Shown piece after piece: positions 15,381 through 24,397 of a DNA stretch of 64,000 nucleotides. How positions within the stretch are numbered: position 1 is the first letter of the stretch; every line of letters starts with the position of its first letter. A program made the translations under genes and the position numbers. Source of the stretch: Novosphingobium lentum NBRC 107847 (lineage in GTDB: Bacteria > Pseudomonadota > Alphaproteobacteria > Sphingomonadales > Sphingomonadaceae); assembly GCF_001590965.1 (NCBI RefSeq), contig NZ_BCTW01000009.1, forward strand, positions 124,001-188,000, read 5' to 3'. Under the pieces are notes generated by a model. It had not been told where the DNA came from, did no database searches, and saw nothing but the letters and a program-made list of their open reading frames with translations.

Positions 15381-16025
15381 CTAGCGACCAGCCTCCCTAT
15401 GGGCGTTGGAGGGCGCCAGGAGCGCAGTCTCATGCCGCTGCGCATGGCGTTTGACCTCCTTGCGGGCGAAGACAAGCGTCACCGCGACCAGCGTTGCGAA
15501 AACAGGTCCCGTTGCCACGTGGATGGAAGCAAGAACGATGGTATTGTCGGCGACGTAGAATACCGCTTGTAGACCGAAATTGACGATGTTGATCGCGACT
15601 GCGGTCGCCGTGGTGAGAGCATACACTCGCAGCAATGGGCGTAATTCGTACCAGTTGCCGGGACCACCGACGACGCGGTTGAGCAGGACGCCCGTCAACG
15701 GCCTGCGAACTATCAGCGAGCCGATGCAGACCAGCATCGCCGCTACGGGAATGAGCGCCGGTGCGATGAAGAAATCCCGCGCATCGCCGGTAAAAGCTGC
15801 GACACCGGCGCAGGCGGTCGCGATTGCCAAGCCAATCAAGGCCTGTTTGAGCGGCTGCTTGCGGATGAGCCTGTAGAGAAAGATGACGACTGCGGACGCT
15901 GCGGCAGCGCCTAATGCCGGCCAGAGCGTGCATGCTGCGTTGACAGCGACGAAGACGACGGACGGAACGGCTGTCACGATAATGCCCACGACGCGGGACA
16001 GCGGAGATTTTTGCTCAGACGACAT
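15381..16025 (-). CDS. DUF3159-like integral membrane protein
   Basis: Membrane protein of 214 residues with about six hydrophobic segments. The pattern ARDFFIAPALIPVAAML followed by RRPLTGVLL fits the DUF3159 family, whose function is unknown. Its start overlaps the 3' end of the multicopper oxidase gene by 11 bp, so translation is probably coupled. The pair may act together: an exported copper oxidase and a membrane partner. That link rests on gene overlap only. Confidence 0.72.
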   Translation of the reverse strand: MSSEQKSPLSRVVGIIVTAVPSVVFVAVNAACTLWPALGAAAASAVVIFLYRLIRKQPLKQALIGLAIATACAGVAAFTGDARDFFIAPALIPVAAMLVCIGSLIVRRPLTGVLLNRVVGGPGNWYELRPLLRVYALTTATAVAINIVNFGLQAVFYVADNTIVLASIHVATGPVFATLVAVTLVFARKEVKRHAQRHETALLAPSNAHREAGR

Positions 16026-17547
16026 CGAAGCGCGCCATCATGTCATGATCCTCGTGTTCAAGATTGTGGCAGTGGAGGAGGTATCGGCCACGGTAGCCGT
16101 CGAAGCGCATGATGACCGTGACGGACTGGTCGAATTCGAGCGCGGCGGTGTCCTTCCATCCTCGTTCGTGCGGCAAGGGCGGCTTGCCATCCCGTTCGAG
16201 CACCTGGAAGTTGACCAGGTGCACATGGGGCGGATGGCACATCGTCGGGAAAATCGTTTTCTGACGGATGAACCGCCAGATTTCGATGTCACCGTACTTT
16301 GGCGCGGCATCAACCCGTTCCGGGTCGAAACGATTGCCGTTGATCGTCCAGTAGATCGGAGGAAACCGGAGAGCAAAGTAGGGCTTTGCTCCGAAGACAA
16401 ACTCGCGCACGCGCACAGCATCTTCTGGCCGTAAACGTTCGATCCGGCTGAGCCTGGCCGGCACGGTGGCTTCATCACGGACGGAATCACCTACGACGTC
16501 GAACCGCATGACCTCACTAAGCGGTCCTTCGCCGCGCAGATTGCGCACAATAATGGTCTCGCCAGCTCGGCAAGTTGCAAAGTCGACCACGATCTCGACC
16601 CGTTCGGCCATCGCTAGGGGCAGGCGCGTCAACGTCACAGGCGCATCAAGCAGACCGCCATCAGTCGCGATCTGGACAAAGGGGCGGTCGCCTTCGAGCG
16701 CTAACTCAAGCGGCTCCGAATTGTCGGCGTTCAGGAGTCGAAAACGATATTTCCGTCGCTCGACAGCGAGGCGAGGCCACGGAGCCCCGTTGGCGAGCAT
16801 CATGCCACCACCAGCGCCTAGATGACCGTGATGTTGATATTCCAACTCGCCGGTCCTGGTGAGACGGCGCGTGGCGATCATGATGGGAATGTCCTGAGCG
16901 CCGCGGGGCAGCGACAGGCCCGCTTCTTCTTCGTCCTCGAGGATGTAAAAGCCGAGGAGGCCCATATAGGTGTTGCGACCGGCGCCACCCATGCAGTGAT
17001 CGTGATACCAAAGCGTGGCAGCTCGCTGGTCGTTAGGATAGATGTAGGTCCGCGTGTTTCCAATCGTCGCCTGAATCTTGGACAGGTCCGTTCCGGGTCC
17101 GCAGAGTGCGGCCAGATTGTCGAAATTCTTTGGAAGGATGACGTCCATGGGGAAGCCGTCCGACTCGGACGGGACCCGGCCGCCATGGAGATGCACGACC
17201 GTCAGCGTATCGAGATTGTTGGTGCAGCGGAGGATCGTCGGTGTGCCGCGTTTGGCCCGGATCGTCGGGCCGGGGAAGGTGCCGTTGTAAGTCCACGCCG
17301 TGGTCTCGACACCGGGTAGAATGCTGACCTTCGCTTCGCGCTGCTCGATTTCGTAGTGCGCGCCTGATGCGTCGACTTTTTTTGGCGCGAGAACCGGCGA
17401 AATCGGCAGGTCGCGCCTGAAGCGGATGTCCGGCGCCGCAGTTAGCTCGGTCGTGCTCACGCAGCCCCCGACCGTCGCCGCAACGCCGAGCGCGCCCATG
17501 GCCAGCGCTTCGCGGCGTGAAAGCATTGGTTCGGATGGTCGGGTCAT
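16015..17547 (-). CDS. Multicopper oxidase, exported
   Basis: Blue copper oxidase of 510 residues that oxidises a substrate and reduces oxygen to water; related to CotA, CueO and bilirubin oxidase. A Tat signal with lipobox-like cysteine is at the N-terminus (LSRREALAMGALGVAATVGGC). All four copper motifs are present: HLHGG, WYHDH, HPPHVHLVNF and HCHNLEHEDHDMM, the last with an axial Met for type-1 copper. It is the first gene of a two-gene unit with the DUF3159 protein. Candidate substrates are cuprous ion or phenolics. A Met-rich copper-tolerance insert is not evident. Confidence 0.92.
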   Translation of the reverse strand: MTRPSEPMLSRREALAMGALGVAATVGGCVSTTELTAAPDIRFRRDLPISPVLAPKKVDASGAHYEIEQREAKVSILPGVETTAWTYNGTFPGPTIRAKRGTPTILRCTNNLDTLTVVHLHGGRVPSESDGFPMDVILPKNFDNLAALCGPGTDLSKIQATIGNTRTYIYPNDQRAATLWYHDHCMGGAGRNTYMGLLGFYILEDEEEAGLSLPRGAQDIPIMIATRRLTRTGELEYQHHGHLGAGGGMMLANGAPWPRLAVERRKYRFRLLNADNSEPLELALEGDRPFVQIATDGGLLDAPVTLTRLPLAMAERVEIVVDFATCRAGETIIVRNLRGEGPLSEVMRFDVVGDSVRDEATVPARLSRIERLRPEDAVRVREFVFGAKPYFALRFPPIYWTINGNRFDPERVDAAPKYGDIEIWRFIRQKTIFPTMCHPPHVHLVNFQVLERDGKPPLPHERGWKDTAALEFDQSVTVIMRFDGYRGRYLLHCHNLEHEDHDMMARFDVV

Positions 17548-17709
17548 AAAGGCGCCTCTATTCGGAGGGCGAAGCGCCTGAGTTGACGGACTTCGCTGCC
17601 TGCCGGTGTCGCAGGGCTAGCGCGAAGCTACGTAATCCGTCCAATCGATGATCAGTATACTTAGATATCGCCTCAACAAATACTGGCTCTCGTCTCGGAA
17701 GGGGGGCAG

Positions 17710-18612
17710 TCACAGCTCTCCGAGCTGTAGTCCTTGGATCGTGGAGCGGACATGCTGCACGGCGACATCGACATCGTGTCGGGCGTGCCAGGCGATATGG
17801 ATCGGGAATTCTTCCAGTACGATCGGGGGCTTGAAGATGGCGAAATCTTCGATCGACGCCAAAGGCAGGCTGAGCGTCGGTATTACACTTAGGAAGTCAG
17901 AACGTTGGACGAGCGGCGCCACCATCAGGAAGCTGGGAACCACGAGGGCGATGCGACGGGTCCGCCCGAGGGCGGCGATTTTGTCGTCCAGTGCGGCTCG
18001 TACTTCCCCCCTGCCGGAGACGTTGATGTGCGGGAAGGCTAGCCACTGATCGAGGTCGAAGTTCGTTGCGGCGGGGTGATCCTTTCGCATGATCACCCGC
18101 CACCGCTCGCGCATGAATTCCTCCCGCGTAATTGGGGGGGCAGCGGTTGGAAGAATCGAGATGGACAGATCGATTGCGCCTTTCCCGAGCGCCTCCAGCG
18201 CACCGACGGCGCCGTGGTAGGGCTGGAAGACAAGATCGATACCGGGTGCTGTTTCTGACAGCAGTCGATGTAGCTGGTCAGCGATGCGGATCGCGAGATG
18301 ATCGGCGGTAGCGATGCGCACCACCTTCTGGACCGTTCGCAAAGCTTCCGGCTGCAAATCGAGAAGAGCATGGGTGTCGGCCAGCAGGTCCTTGAGGCGG
18401 CCGCGAAGAGCCTCAGCGACCGGTGTCAGGCGCATCGCGCCTTCTGCGCGCTCCAGCAGCGGGTCACCAAAGAGCTGCCGCAGGCGGGCGAGACTCGCCG
18501 ATGTTGCCGGCTGTGACAGATTCAGACGGTTCGCGGCGCGCGACACATGGGCCTCATCCAAGAGGGCGTCGAGGATGACGAGGAGGTTCAGATCGACTGC
18601 GCGCAAGTTCAT
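17710..18612 (-). CDS. LysR-family regulator, NodD-like
   Basis: Transcription regulator of 300 residues. The winged HTH is at residues 5-62 (LNLLVILDALLDEAHVSRAA, LNLSQPATSASLARLRQLFG). The effector domain resembles the NodD/LinR-like group (VVRIATADHLAIRIADQLHR, LSISILPTA), which often controls degradation of aromatic compounds. It is divergent from the amidase-like gene, and a 21-bp palindrome lies in the 266-bp gap. It probably regulates that gene set (amidase-like, DoxX-like, MipA, monooxygenase). Confidence 0.9.
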   Translation of the reverse strand: MNLRAVDLNLLVILDALLDEAHVSRAANRLNLSQPATSASLARLRQLFGDPLLERAEGAMRLTPVAEALRGRLKDLLADTHALLDLQPEALRTVQKVVRIATADHLAIRIADQLHRLLSETAPGIDLVFQPYHGAVGALEALGKGAIDLSISILPTAAPPITREEFMRERWRVIMRKDHPAATNFDLDQWLAFPHINVSGRGEVRAALDDKIAALGRTRRIALVVPSFLMVAPLVQRSDFLSVIPTLSLPLASIEDFAIFKPPIVLEEFPIHIAWHARHDVDVAVQHVRSTIQGLQLGEL

Positions 18613-18651
18613 GGCGGATAGTATAATCTAAACAAATGAATTGTCGATCAA

Positions 18652-18672
18652 GGTATCCTTCAGGGGGATACC
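18652..18672. promoter_or_regulatory. Palindrome GGTATCC-N7-GGATACC
   Basis: A perfect 7-bp inverted repeat with a 7-bp spacer, 40 bp upstream of the LysR start and about 200 bp upstream of the amidase-like gene. Arm length and spacing fit a LysR-type regulatory binding site. A TATAAT hexamer is at 18622-18627. Confidence 0.65.
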
Positions 18673-18878
18673 CCCATCCGGCGCTCGGGCCAGCGCCGCG
18701 CGAGTGGTCGGCAACTCTCATCGCTGCTGCAGATGGGGCCATCCTCGCGTTATTTGTCCGTCAAATGTCGCTTCATAGCAAAAGCCGATTGGGAATTGGC
18801 CCGGCTCTTCGAGAGTAAAGGGTCGTTCGACCGTTTGACGTTTCTCGACTTGGTCTGAAGTCGCCGAGGACAGGTATA

Positions 18879-20366
18879 ATGAATCAGGAAATTCTCGAAT
18901 CTACAGCAAGTGCTGCGGAACTTATCCGGTTGGTTCGTGCAAAGGAAATCTCGCCTAGCGAGGTTCTCGGTCAGACGATCTCCAGAATCGAGCGGCGCAA
19001 TCCATCTCTGAACGCGATCATACACCTTGATGCCGACGCCGCTCTTGAGACGTCTCGTAGCGTCGAGGCGCGGCTTCTCGCGGGCGACGGGACCGTACGC
19101 CTTGGCGGCGTGCCGACGGTCACCACGGAATTGTTCAGTAGCTATCCGGGTTGGCCCAACAGTCTCGGTGGAATTCCATCCGTGAAGCACGCCAAGGGAG
19201 CGAGCCGTTCCCTCTATCCCCGGCGGATGGAAGCGTCCGGCGCGGTGCTCCTAGGGTACACCAATTCGTCCCCGCTCGGTTTTACCAGCGTCTGCGACAA
19301 CCGCCTGTTCGGGCCGACCGCCAACCCGTTTGATCTGGCGAGGAACAGCGGCGGCGCGGCGGGCGGCAGCGCGGCGGCCGTGGCAGACGGCCTAGTGCCG
19401 ATTGCTGGCGCGCTCGACGGCGGCGGGTGGATCCGAATTTCGGCGGCATGGTGTGGGGTCTTTGGATACCAGTCTTCGCACGGGCGGGTCGCGCGCGTCA
19501 CACGGCCGAGCGCGTTCGAAGTTTCTCCGTTCGCTTACGACGGCGCGATCAGCCGGACTGTGGAAGATGCAGCTCTCGCGCTGAATGCGCTGGTCGGGTA
19601 CGAGCCGGACGACCCCTTCAGCGTCCCTTCCGATGTTGATTGGACACATGCGCTGATCAATCCGGTACGCGGATGTCGGATTGGCTTCGCCCCGCATCTT
19701 GGCGGGTTTCCGGTTGCACCGGAGATCGTCGAGGTTCTGACCGCGTCTGTCGCCGCGTTCGAAACGCAAGGTGCGCACGTGGTGCCGTTCGAAATTCAAT
19801 TTCCGCATTCAGCCGAAGAGATCAGCGCCGCATGGCGGCGGATGGTGTCGATGCGCATGGCAGGCGCGTTCAACGGATTGAAGAAACGCGGCATCGACCT
19901 GTGCAATGACTTCAGAGACGAGATTCCGGAGGAGGTCTGGGTCTCGATCGATCAGGCGCAGTCGCTCGGCTCAGCCGGGATGCAACGTGATCAGCAAATC
20001 CGCACCGCCGTGTACGACGGCATCAATCGCGCTTTGGCTGAAGTGGACGTGATCGCCTGCCCGGCAACGGGTGCGCTGCCTGTGATGAACGGCGTAGCGG
20101 GCGACACCAGCGCCCCGAGCGCGATCGACGGCGTGGCCGTCGATCCAGTCGTGGGCTGGTGCCTCGGCTTCCTGACCAACCTCTCCGGCCACCCTTCGGC
20201 GTCCCTACCAGCGGGATTTGCGAAAGGTCTCCCGGTCGGTCTGCAACTGATCGGGCAGCGACATGGGGATTTTGAGCTCCTCTCGCTCTGCGCCGCGTTC
20301 GAAGCGGCGCGACCCTGGGCGGCTTCCTACGACCGATGTGCGGCCAGAGTGCTGGCTTCCGCATGA
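18879..20366 (+). CDS. Amidase-signature protein lacking catalytic residues
   Basis: A 495-residue protein with the full amidase-signature fold, the family that hydrolyses amides with a Ser-Ser-Lys triad. The catalytic positions are all changed. The Lys of the usual GVPxxxKD motif is Thr83 (LGGVPTVTTELF). The GGSSGG serines are Ala160 and Ala161 (NSGGAAGG). The nucleophile Ser in DGGGSIR is Trp184 (DGGGWIRISAAWCG). The surrounding sequence is well conserved and the reading frame intact, so this looks like a selected pseudoenzyme. It may bind an amide or act as a scaffold. Its stop overlaps an ATG (ATGA). It is divergent from a NodD-like LysR. Confidence 0.85.
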   Translation: MNQEILESTASAAELIRLVRAKEISPSEVLGQTISRIERRNPSLNAIIHLDADAALETSRSVEARLLAGDGTVRLGGVPTVTTELFSSYPGWPNSLGGIPSVKHAKGASRSLYPRRMEASGAVLLGYTNSSPLGFTSVCDNRLFGPTANPFDLARNSGGAAGGSAAAVADGLVPIAGALDGGGWIRISAAWCGVFGYQSSHGRVARVTRPSAFEVSPFAYDGAISRTVEDAALALNALVGYEPDDPFSVPSDVDWTHALINPVRGCRIGFAPHLGGFPVAPEIVEVLTASVAAFETQGAHVVPFEIQFPHSAEEISAAWRRMVSMRMAGAFNGLKKRGIDLCNDFRDEIPEEVWVSIDQAQSLGSAGMQRDQQIRTAVYDGINRALAEVDVIACPATGALPVMNGVAGDTSAPSAIDGVAVDPVVGWCLGFLTNLSGHPSASLPAGFAKGLPVGLQLIGQRHGDFELLSLCAAFEAARPWAASYDRCAARVLASA

Positions 20367-20452
20367 AACAATCGGGGCTGGTGCGAAGTACCGGGGGCGC
20401 GGACGACCGCCCCGTACCGTACGCGCCAGCTCCTTCAACCAGGAGAAGCGAT

Positions 20453-20884
20453 GTGAGGGTGAAGAACGCATCAAATCCGAAAGGCATTCTTCGATCGAAA
20501 GCGCTGGGGCTTCACGTCCCCCGCCTTCTGCTCGGGCTGCTGTTTGTCGTGAGCGGGACTGACGGCTTTTACTTCCTGGCGACCGGCGAAAATCTCATCC
20601 ATCCGCCGGCGACGCCCGACGCACGCGCGTTAGAAGAGGCGATGCTGGCGAGCGGGTTCATGTGGCCACTCGTGAAGGCCGTGAATCTTCTCGGCGGCAT
20701 GTCCCTGTTGTTCAACTTCAGGCCGGCCTTCGGGCTGGCGATCATCATGCCTGCCATCACGGTGATCACCCTCTATCACCTGACTCTCAATCCGGCCGGC
20801 GTTCCCGCAGCCATCGTCATGGATCTGTTGGCGGGCGTCCTCGCCTACGCCTACCGGCGCAACTACGCGCCAATGCTCGCCTAG
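20453..20884 (+). CDS. DoxX-like small membrane protein
   Basis: A 143-residue membrane protein with four hydrophobic segments: LLLGLLFVVSGTDGFYFL, WPLVKAVNLLGGMSLLF, FGLAIIMPAITVITLYH and IVMDLLAGVLAYAYR. The layout and the GLLFVVSG/LGGMSLL pattern fit the DoxX/DoxD superfamily, often tied to redox or quinone chemistry. The GTG at 20453 has AGGAG at good spacing; an ATG at 20363 overlaps the amidase-like stop and would add an unlikely leader. It is 86 bp after the amidase-like gene, with a CCGTACCGTACG element (20412-20423) in the gap. Confidence 0.7.
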   Translation: MRVKNASNPKGILRSKALGLHVPRLLLGLLFVVSGTDGFYFLATGENLIHPPATPDARALEEAMLASGFMWPLVKAVNLLGGMSLLFNFRPAFGLAIIMPAITVITLYHLTLNPAGVPAAIVMDLLAGVLAYAYRRNYAPMLA

Positions 20885-20965
20885 GCCAGCGGGGGCTCCC
20901 ACGAACATCCAACCGTCGCGCAGCGCTCGAAGCGACGCACGATCATGCCAAGAAGGTCATTTGCC

Positions 20966-21727
20966 ATGCAGAAACAGCTAGTTCCTGCAACATTGTTGTT
21001 GCTGATCGCCGGAGAGGCGCGCGCGGACGACGTCCAATCCGGCGCCGGGGACAAAGACTACAATCTGAGCGTCGGGCCCGGGGCTGCGATATTTCCGACT
21101 TATCAGGGATCGAATAAGTCCAGGGTGATCCCGCTTCCTGTCATAGAGGGGCGGTATGGCCGGTTCTTCGTCGACACGTCGGAAGGCATCGGGGTCGATC
21201 TGTATCGCGACGACATCTTCAGGCTGGGGGCGAGCGTCACCTATGTCGCGGGGTACGATAGCGGTGATGTTCCGAAAGGCATCAACGGGATCGACGATAC
21301 CGCTGGCGCGCGGGTCTTTGGAAGTGTTCGGCTCGACCGCTTCACCTTCTCTGTCGGAGCCGTACAGTCCATCGGTGGAACCAAAGGGCTGGTGGCCGAC
21401 GCGGGACTTTCTTACTACCTGCCGCTGACATCGAGTTTCGCACTTGTCCCGTCCGTCAGCACGACCTGGGCCGACGGGAAGTATATGGACAACTACTTCG
21501 GTATCAGCGCCACGGAGTCGGTGGCTTCCGGGCTTCCGACGTTCAAAGCCAATAGCGGGTTTAAGGACGCCTCACTCTCGCTGACCGGGATCTACCGCGT
21601 CTCCGACCGATGGACGGTCACTGGCAACGTGGGCGCGACAATGCTGTTTGGCGACGCCCTCGATACGCCTCTGAACCAGGAAAAATGGAATCCTACGGGG
21701 TTCCTCGGGTTGTCGTATCGGTTCTAG
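20966..21727 (+). CDS. MipA/OmpV-family outer-membrane protein
   Basis: Outer-membrane beta-barrel of 253 residues. The start at 20966 follows AAGAAGG; an ATG at 20945 would add seven residues. A signal peptide runs to about EARADD. The mature protein opens with YNLSVGPGAAIFPTYQGSNK, typical of MipA/OmpV, and ends in SYRF with the terminal Phe expected of barrels. Members scaffold peptidoglycan synthesis (MipA) or act as regulated porins. It lies in line between the DoxX-like and monooxygenase genes, probably in one transcript, and might let the pathway substrate cross the outer membrane. Confidence 0.9.
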   Translation: MQKQLVPATLLLLIAGEARADDVQSGAGDKDYNLSVGPGAAIFPTYQGSNKSRVIPLPVIEGRYGRFFVDTSEGIGVDLYRDDIFRLGASVTYVAGYDSGDVPKGINGIDDTAGARVFGSVRLDRFTFSVGAVQSIGGTKGLVADAGLSYYLPLTSSFALVPSVSTTWADGKYMDNYFGISATESVASGLPTFKANSGFKDASLSLTGIYRVSDRWTVTGNVGATMLFGDALDTPLNQEKWNPTGFLGLSYRF

Positions 21728-21876
21728 TCGATGGCGAGGCCGTGCGGCGAGCCGGATCGACCAGCACTTATATCCGCCGAACAAATACGCGGGTATATGA
21801 ATCATCAATTGTACGGATGGCGGCGCCAGTTTTACAGCTCTGCTGCCAATAATGCGCCCGATGGCGAGGTGGAGTG

Positions 21877-23145
21877 ATGCGAGTTCTAATCATTGGTGGG
21901 GGCCTTGGTGGGCTTTGCCTCGCGCAAGGCCTTCGTAAGGCCGGGACGGACGTCTCGGTATTCGAACGGCAGGCGAGTGCCTCCGAAAATCTGGCCGGCT
22001 ATGGCATCCACATCAATCGCCACGGTCAGCAAGCTCTGAAGGCGTGTTTGACACCGGAAGGCTGGTCGCGATTTGTCGACCTCAGCACCCAGGCGGGCAC
22101 CGAGCTGCATTTCCGCGACGAACAACTCCGCCGGCTCGCAACGCGCGACGAAGCGGCTCTCTCGGGCAAACCCGCGAGCGAGGTCGGACTGCGCGGCGTC
22201 GGGCGCATCGAACTGCGGGAGATTCTTCTCGATGGGCTGACGGATGCCGAACGCCCTGTGGTTCAGTGGGACAAGACCTTCATCCACTATGAGCAACTTT
22301 CCGGCGGCGGCGTCCGCGCTTACTTCGCGGATGGCAGCAGTGCTGAGGGCGACTTGCTCGTCGGGGCGGACGCGAGCCATTCGAAGGTACGCCAACAATA
22401 TCTTCCGGATGTGCATCGTCTGGAGTTGGGCATCCTGGCGATCGCAGGCCGTTATGTTCTCGACGAAACTCGGGCGCGGGCCTTGCCGCGTGCGCTGACG
22501 GATGGCTCCCTCAACAACATCGTCCCGGCGGGTCCAGGCTGGATGTTCGTTGCGGCCTGGCGCTCGCGCTCGGCTGATGTGGACGGACACCGCCAAGCTG
22601 CGCAGAACTATGTGATGTGGGCCTATGTCACGCCCCGGTCGCAGCTCGGTCTCGCTCCCCTGGACGATGGGGCATTGGCGCTGCAGGAATTCGTGCTGAG
22701 GCGGATACAGGATTGGTCGCCCGACCTAACCACCCTCGTTCGCGACGCTGACCTCGAGACGGTGGCTCCCGTCCCGCTCCGATCCATGCCGGAGCTTGAA
22801 CCATGGCCGCCCAGCAACGTCACGCTGATCGGGGACGCGATCCATAACATGACGCCGATGGCCGGCATTGGCGCGAACACGGCGCTTCGCGACGCACGCA
22901 TCCTGTGTGACGCGCTGGTCGAGGCGAAAGCCAGCGACGGACCGCTGGTGCCGGCCGTGGGCGTCTATGAAACGCAAATGCGTGAATACGCCAACAAAGC
23001 AGTCGGCCTTTCCAGGCGAAATGCCGAGAACGCCAGTTCCGACGCGCCTTTTCCGAGGCGCATGTTCCGGCTGGTCCTCCGGCTCGCGCAAGCCTTCCCG
23101 CCGGTCATGCGCGCAACCTTGGGTCGGAGTTCGAAGGAACCCTGA
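21877..23145 (+). CDS. FAD-dependent monooxygenase
   Basis: Flavoprotein hydroxylase of 422 residues in the p-hydroxybenzoate hydroxylase/TetX-like group. Three FAD motifs are visible: GGGLGGLCLAQGL near the N-terminus (dinucleotide fold), GADASHSKVR at about residue 165, and GDAIHNMTPMAGIGANTALR at about 315. These enzymes add an oxygen atom to aromatic or polycyclic substrates using NAD(P)H. The ATG at 21877 is preferred over the GTG at 21874 immediately before it. It may be the catalytic enzyme of the LysR-controlled cluster. Drug inactivation, as by TetX, is an alternative. Confidence 0.88.
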   Translation: MRVLIIGGGLGGLCLAQGLRKAGTDVSVFERQASASENLAGYGIHINRHGQQALKACLTPEGWSRFVDLSTQAGTELHFRDEQLRRLATRDEAALSGKPASEVGLRGVGRIELREILLDGLTDAERPVVQWDKTFIHYEQLSGGGVRAYFADGSSAEGDLLVGADASHSKVRQQYLPDVHRLELGILAIAGRYVLDETRARALPRALTDGSLNNIVPAGPGWMFVAAWRSRSADVDGHRQAAQNYVMWAYVTPRSQLGLAPLDDGALALQEFVLRRIQDWSPDLTTLVRDADLETVAPVPLRSMPELEPWPPSNVTLIGDAIHNMTPMAGIGANTALRDARILCDALVEAKASDGPLVPAVGVYETQMREYANKAVGLSRRNAENASSDAPFPRRMFRLVLRLAQAFPPVMRATLGRSSKEP

Positions 23146-23205
23146 CGAGCGGCACCAGTGGGCGCCTCATCGATGGAGCGGCCTTCATTTTCCTACGAGG
23201 AGGCC

Positions 23206-24222
23206 ATGCCCGATCTGTCGCTGGATTTGAGACATTTGAGATACGCGATTGCGGCAGCGCAGCACCGAAGCTTCAGGCGCGCCGCGGTGGCACTCAACAT
23301 CTCGCAGTCGACGCTTACGCGTCGAGTGCAGTTGCTCGAGCATCGTATCGGGTTTCGCATCTTCGACCGCGGGCCTGATGGGGTCCGCCTAACCCGTGCC
23401 GGCAAGTTGTTTCTGGAAGAGGCATCGACGGGCATGAACCAGCTCGGACATGCGGTGCAAGTTGCGGCATCGGTGCAGAACGGGGAACGCGGTGAATTGC
23501 AGGTCGGCGTTCTCGTGCCGCTCACGGAAGGTCGTCTACACCTTGCTCTCAAGGAGTTTCACAGACGTCATCCCATGATCCGTGTTCGGTTGCGCGAGGG
23601 CTCGTCGGAGCAGAACCTCGCGCGTGTCACGACGGGAGAGCTGGACATCTCGTTCCTCCCTGGGCGCCCACGGCTGGCTGAACACGAGGCGATGCTGCTT
23701 TGGACCGAGGGTATCTTTGTCGCGATGCCCCAAGATCATCGACTTGCGGAACGGGAGGAGCTGGTCTGGCAGGATCTGCGTGACGAGACTTTCTTGGTCA
23801 CTCAGAGGGGGGTCGGTCCGGAGATCCATGATTATGTTGTGCGGAAGCTGTCCGCGCCAGGCTTCAGTCCGCAGATCGACGTCCACGACGTCAGTCGAGA
23901 AAGTCTCCTGAACATCGTCACCATGGGTTATGGGATTACCCTCGCAAGTGCTTCATTCCTCGGCCGCGGCGCGGCTGGCATCACATTCCGACCGATCGGC
24001 GGAGATCCAGAGCAACTCCCCTCTACAGCCGTGTGGTCGCCGAGCAACTCGAACCCTGCGCTTTTTCACCTGTTGTGTCTCGTCAAGGACGTGGCTGCCG
24101 GGCGAATGCCCCAGATAGGTGGAAGCCAGGTTCGAAAGGTCCTAGTGCTCCTGATTAGCTTCCAGGCGTTCGCTCAGTCCTATCTCGGCGTGCCCGTGCA
24201 AATCCTCGATCCGTTTGTATGA
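23206..24222 (+). CDS. LysR-family regulator overlapping the trb module end
   Basis: Regulator of 338 residues. The HTH is standard: LRHLRYAIAAAQHRSFRRAA, LNISQSTLTRRVQLLEHRIG, with RAGKLFLEEA after it. The effector domain resembles those of aromatic-degradation regulators. I chose the ATG at 23206 because it gives the normal LysR N-terminus with GAGGAGG just upstream; starts at 23158 and 23173 are possible. The last 25 residues (around VLVLLISFQAFAQ) do not look like LysR sequence. They read antisense through the end of the DUF2274 gene, overlapping it by 68 bp. The native 3' end was probably lost at a cargo/backbone junction. Confidence 0.87.
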   Translation: MPDLSLDLRHLRYAIAAAQHRSFRRAAVALNISQSTLTRRVQLLEHRIGFRIFDRGPDGVRLTRAGKLFLEEASTGMNQLGHAVQVAASVQNGERGELQVGVLVPLTEGRLHLALKEFHRRHPMIRVRLREGSSEQNLARVTTGELDISFLPGRPRLAEHEAMLLWTEGIFVAMPQDHRLAEREELVWQDLRDETFLVTQRGVGPEIHDYVVRKLSAPGFSPQIDVHDVSRESLLNIVTMGYGITLASASFLGRGAAGITFRPIGGDPEQLPSTAVWSPSNSNPALFHLLCLVKDVAAGRMPQIGGSQVRKVLVLLISFQAFAQSYLGVPVQILDPFV

Positions 24223-24394
24223 AGCGTTGAACCATCGCCAGGATGAGCTTTTCAAGTTCGGCGACAGCAACGCCTTCTTGTTGAGCTAGAATCTCTGCAT
24301 ATTGGCGCAAGTCTCGATGGAGAGCCGCAGGCAATTCGAGCGAAACCTTGATAGGCTTTTCGTCGATGACGGCGCCCAGTTTCAACTTGCTCAT
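24155..24394 (-). CDS. DUF2274 protein at the end of the trb operon
   Basis: Small protein of 79 residues: LKLGAVIDEKPIKVSLELPA then LHRDLRQYAEILAQQEG. This is the DUF2274 family, regularly encoded right after trbI in alphaproteobacterial conjugative elements. The first half looks like a ribbon-helix-helix (a beta strand KVSLELP followed by helices), so it may bind DNA. It starts four bases after the stop of trbI and is the last gene of the trb run. It overlaps the convergent LysR gene. Confidence 0.85.
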   Translation of the reverse strand: MSKLKLGAVIDEKPIKVSLELPAALHRDLRQYAEILAQQEGVAVAELEKLILAMVQRFIQTDRGFARARRDRTERTPGS

Positions 24395-24397
24395 CGG

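Noticed and set aside
17712..17728. ACAGCTC-TCC-GAGCTGT hairpin at the LysR stop codon
   Set aside because: It overlaps coding sequence and has no T-run, so a terminator call is not supported.
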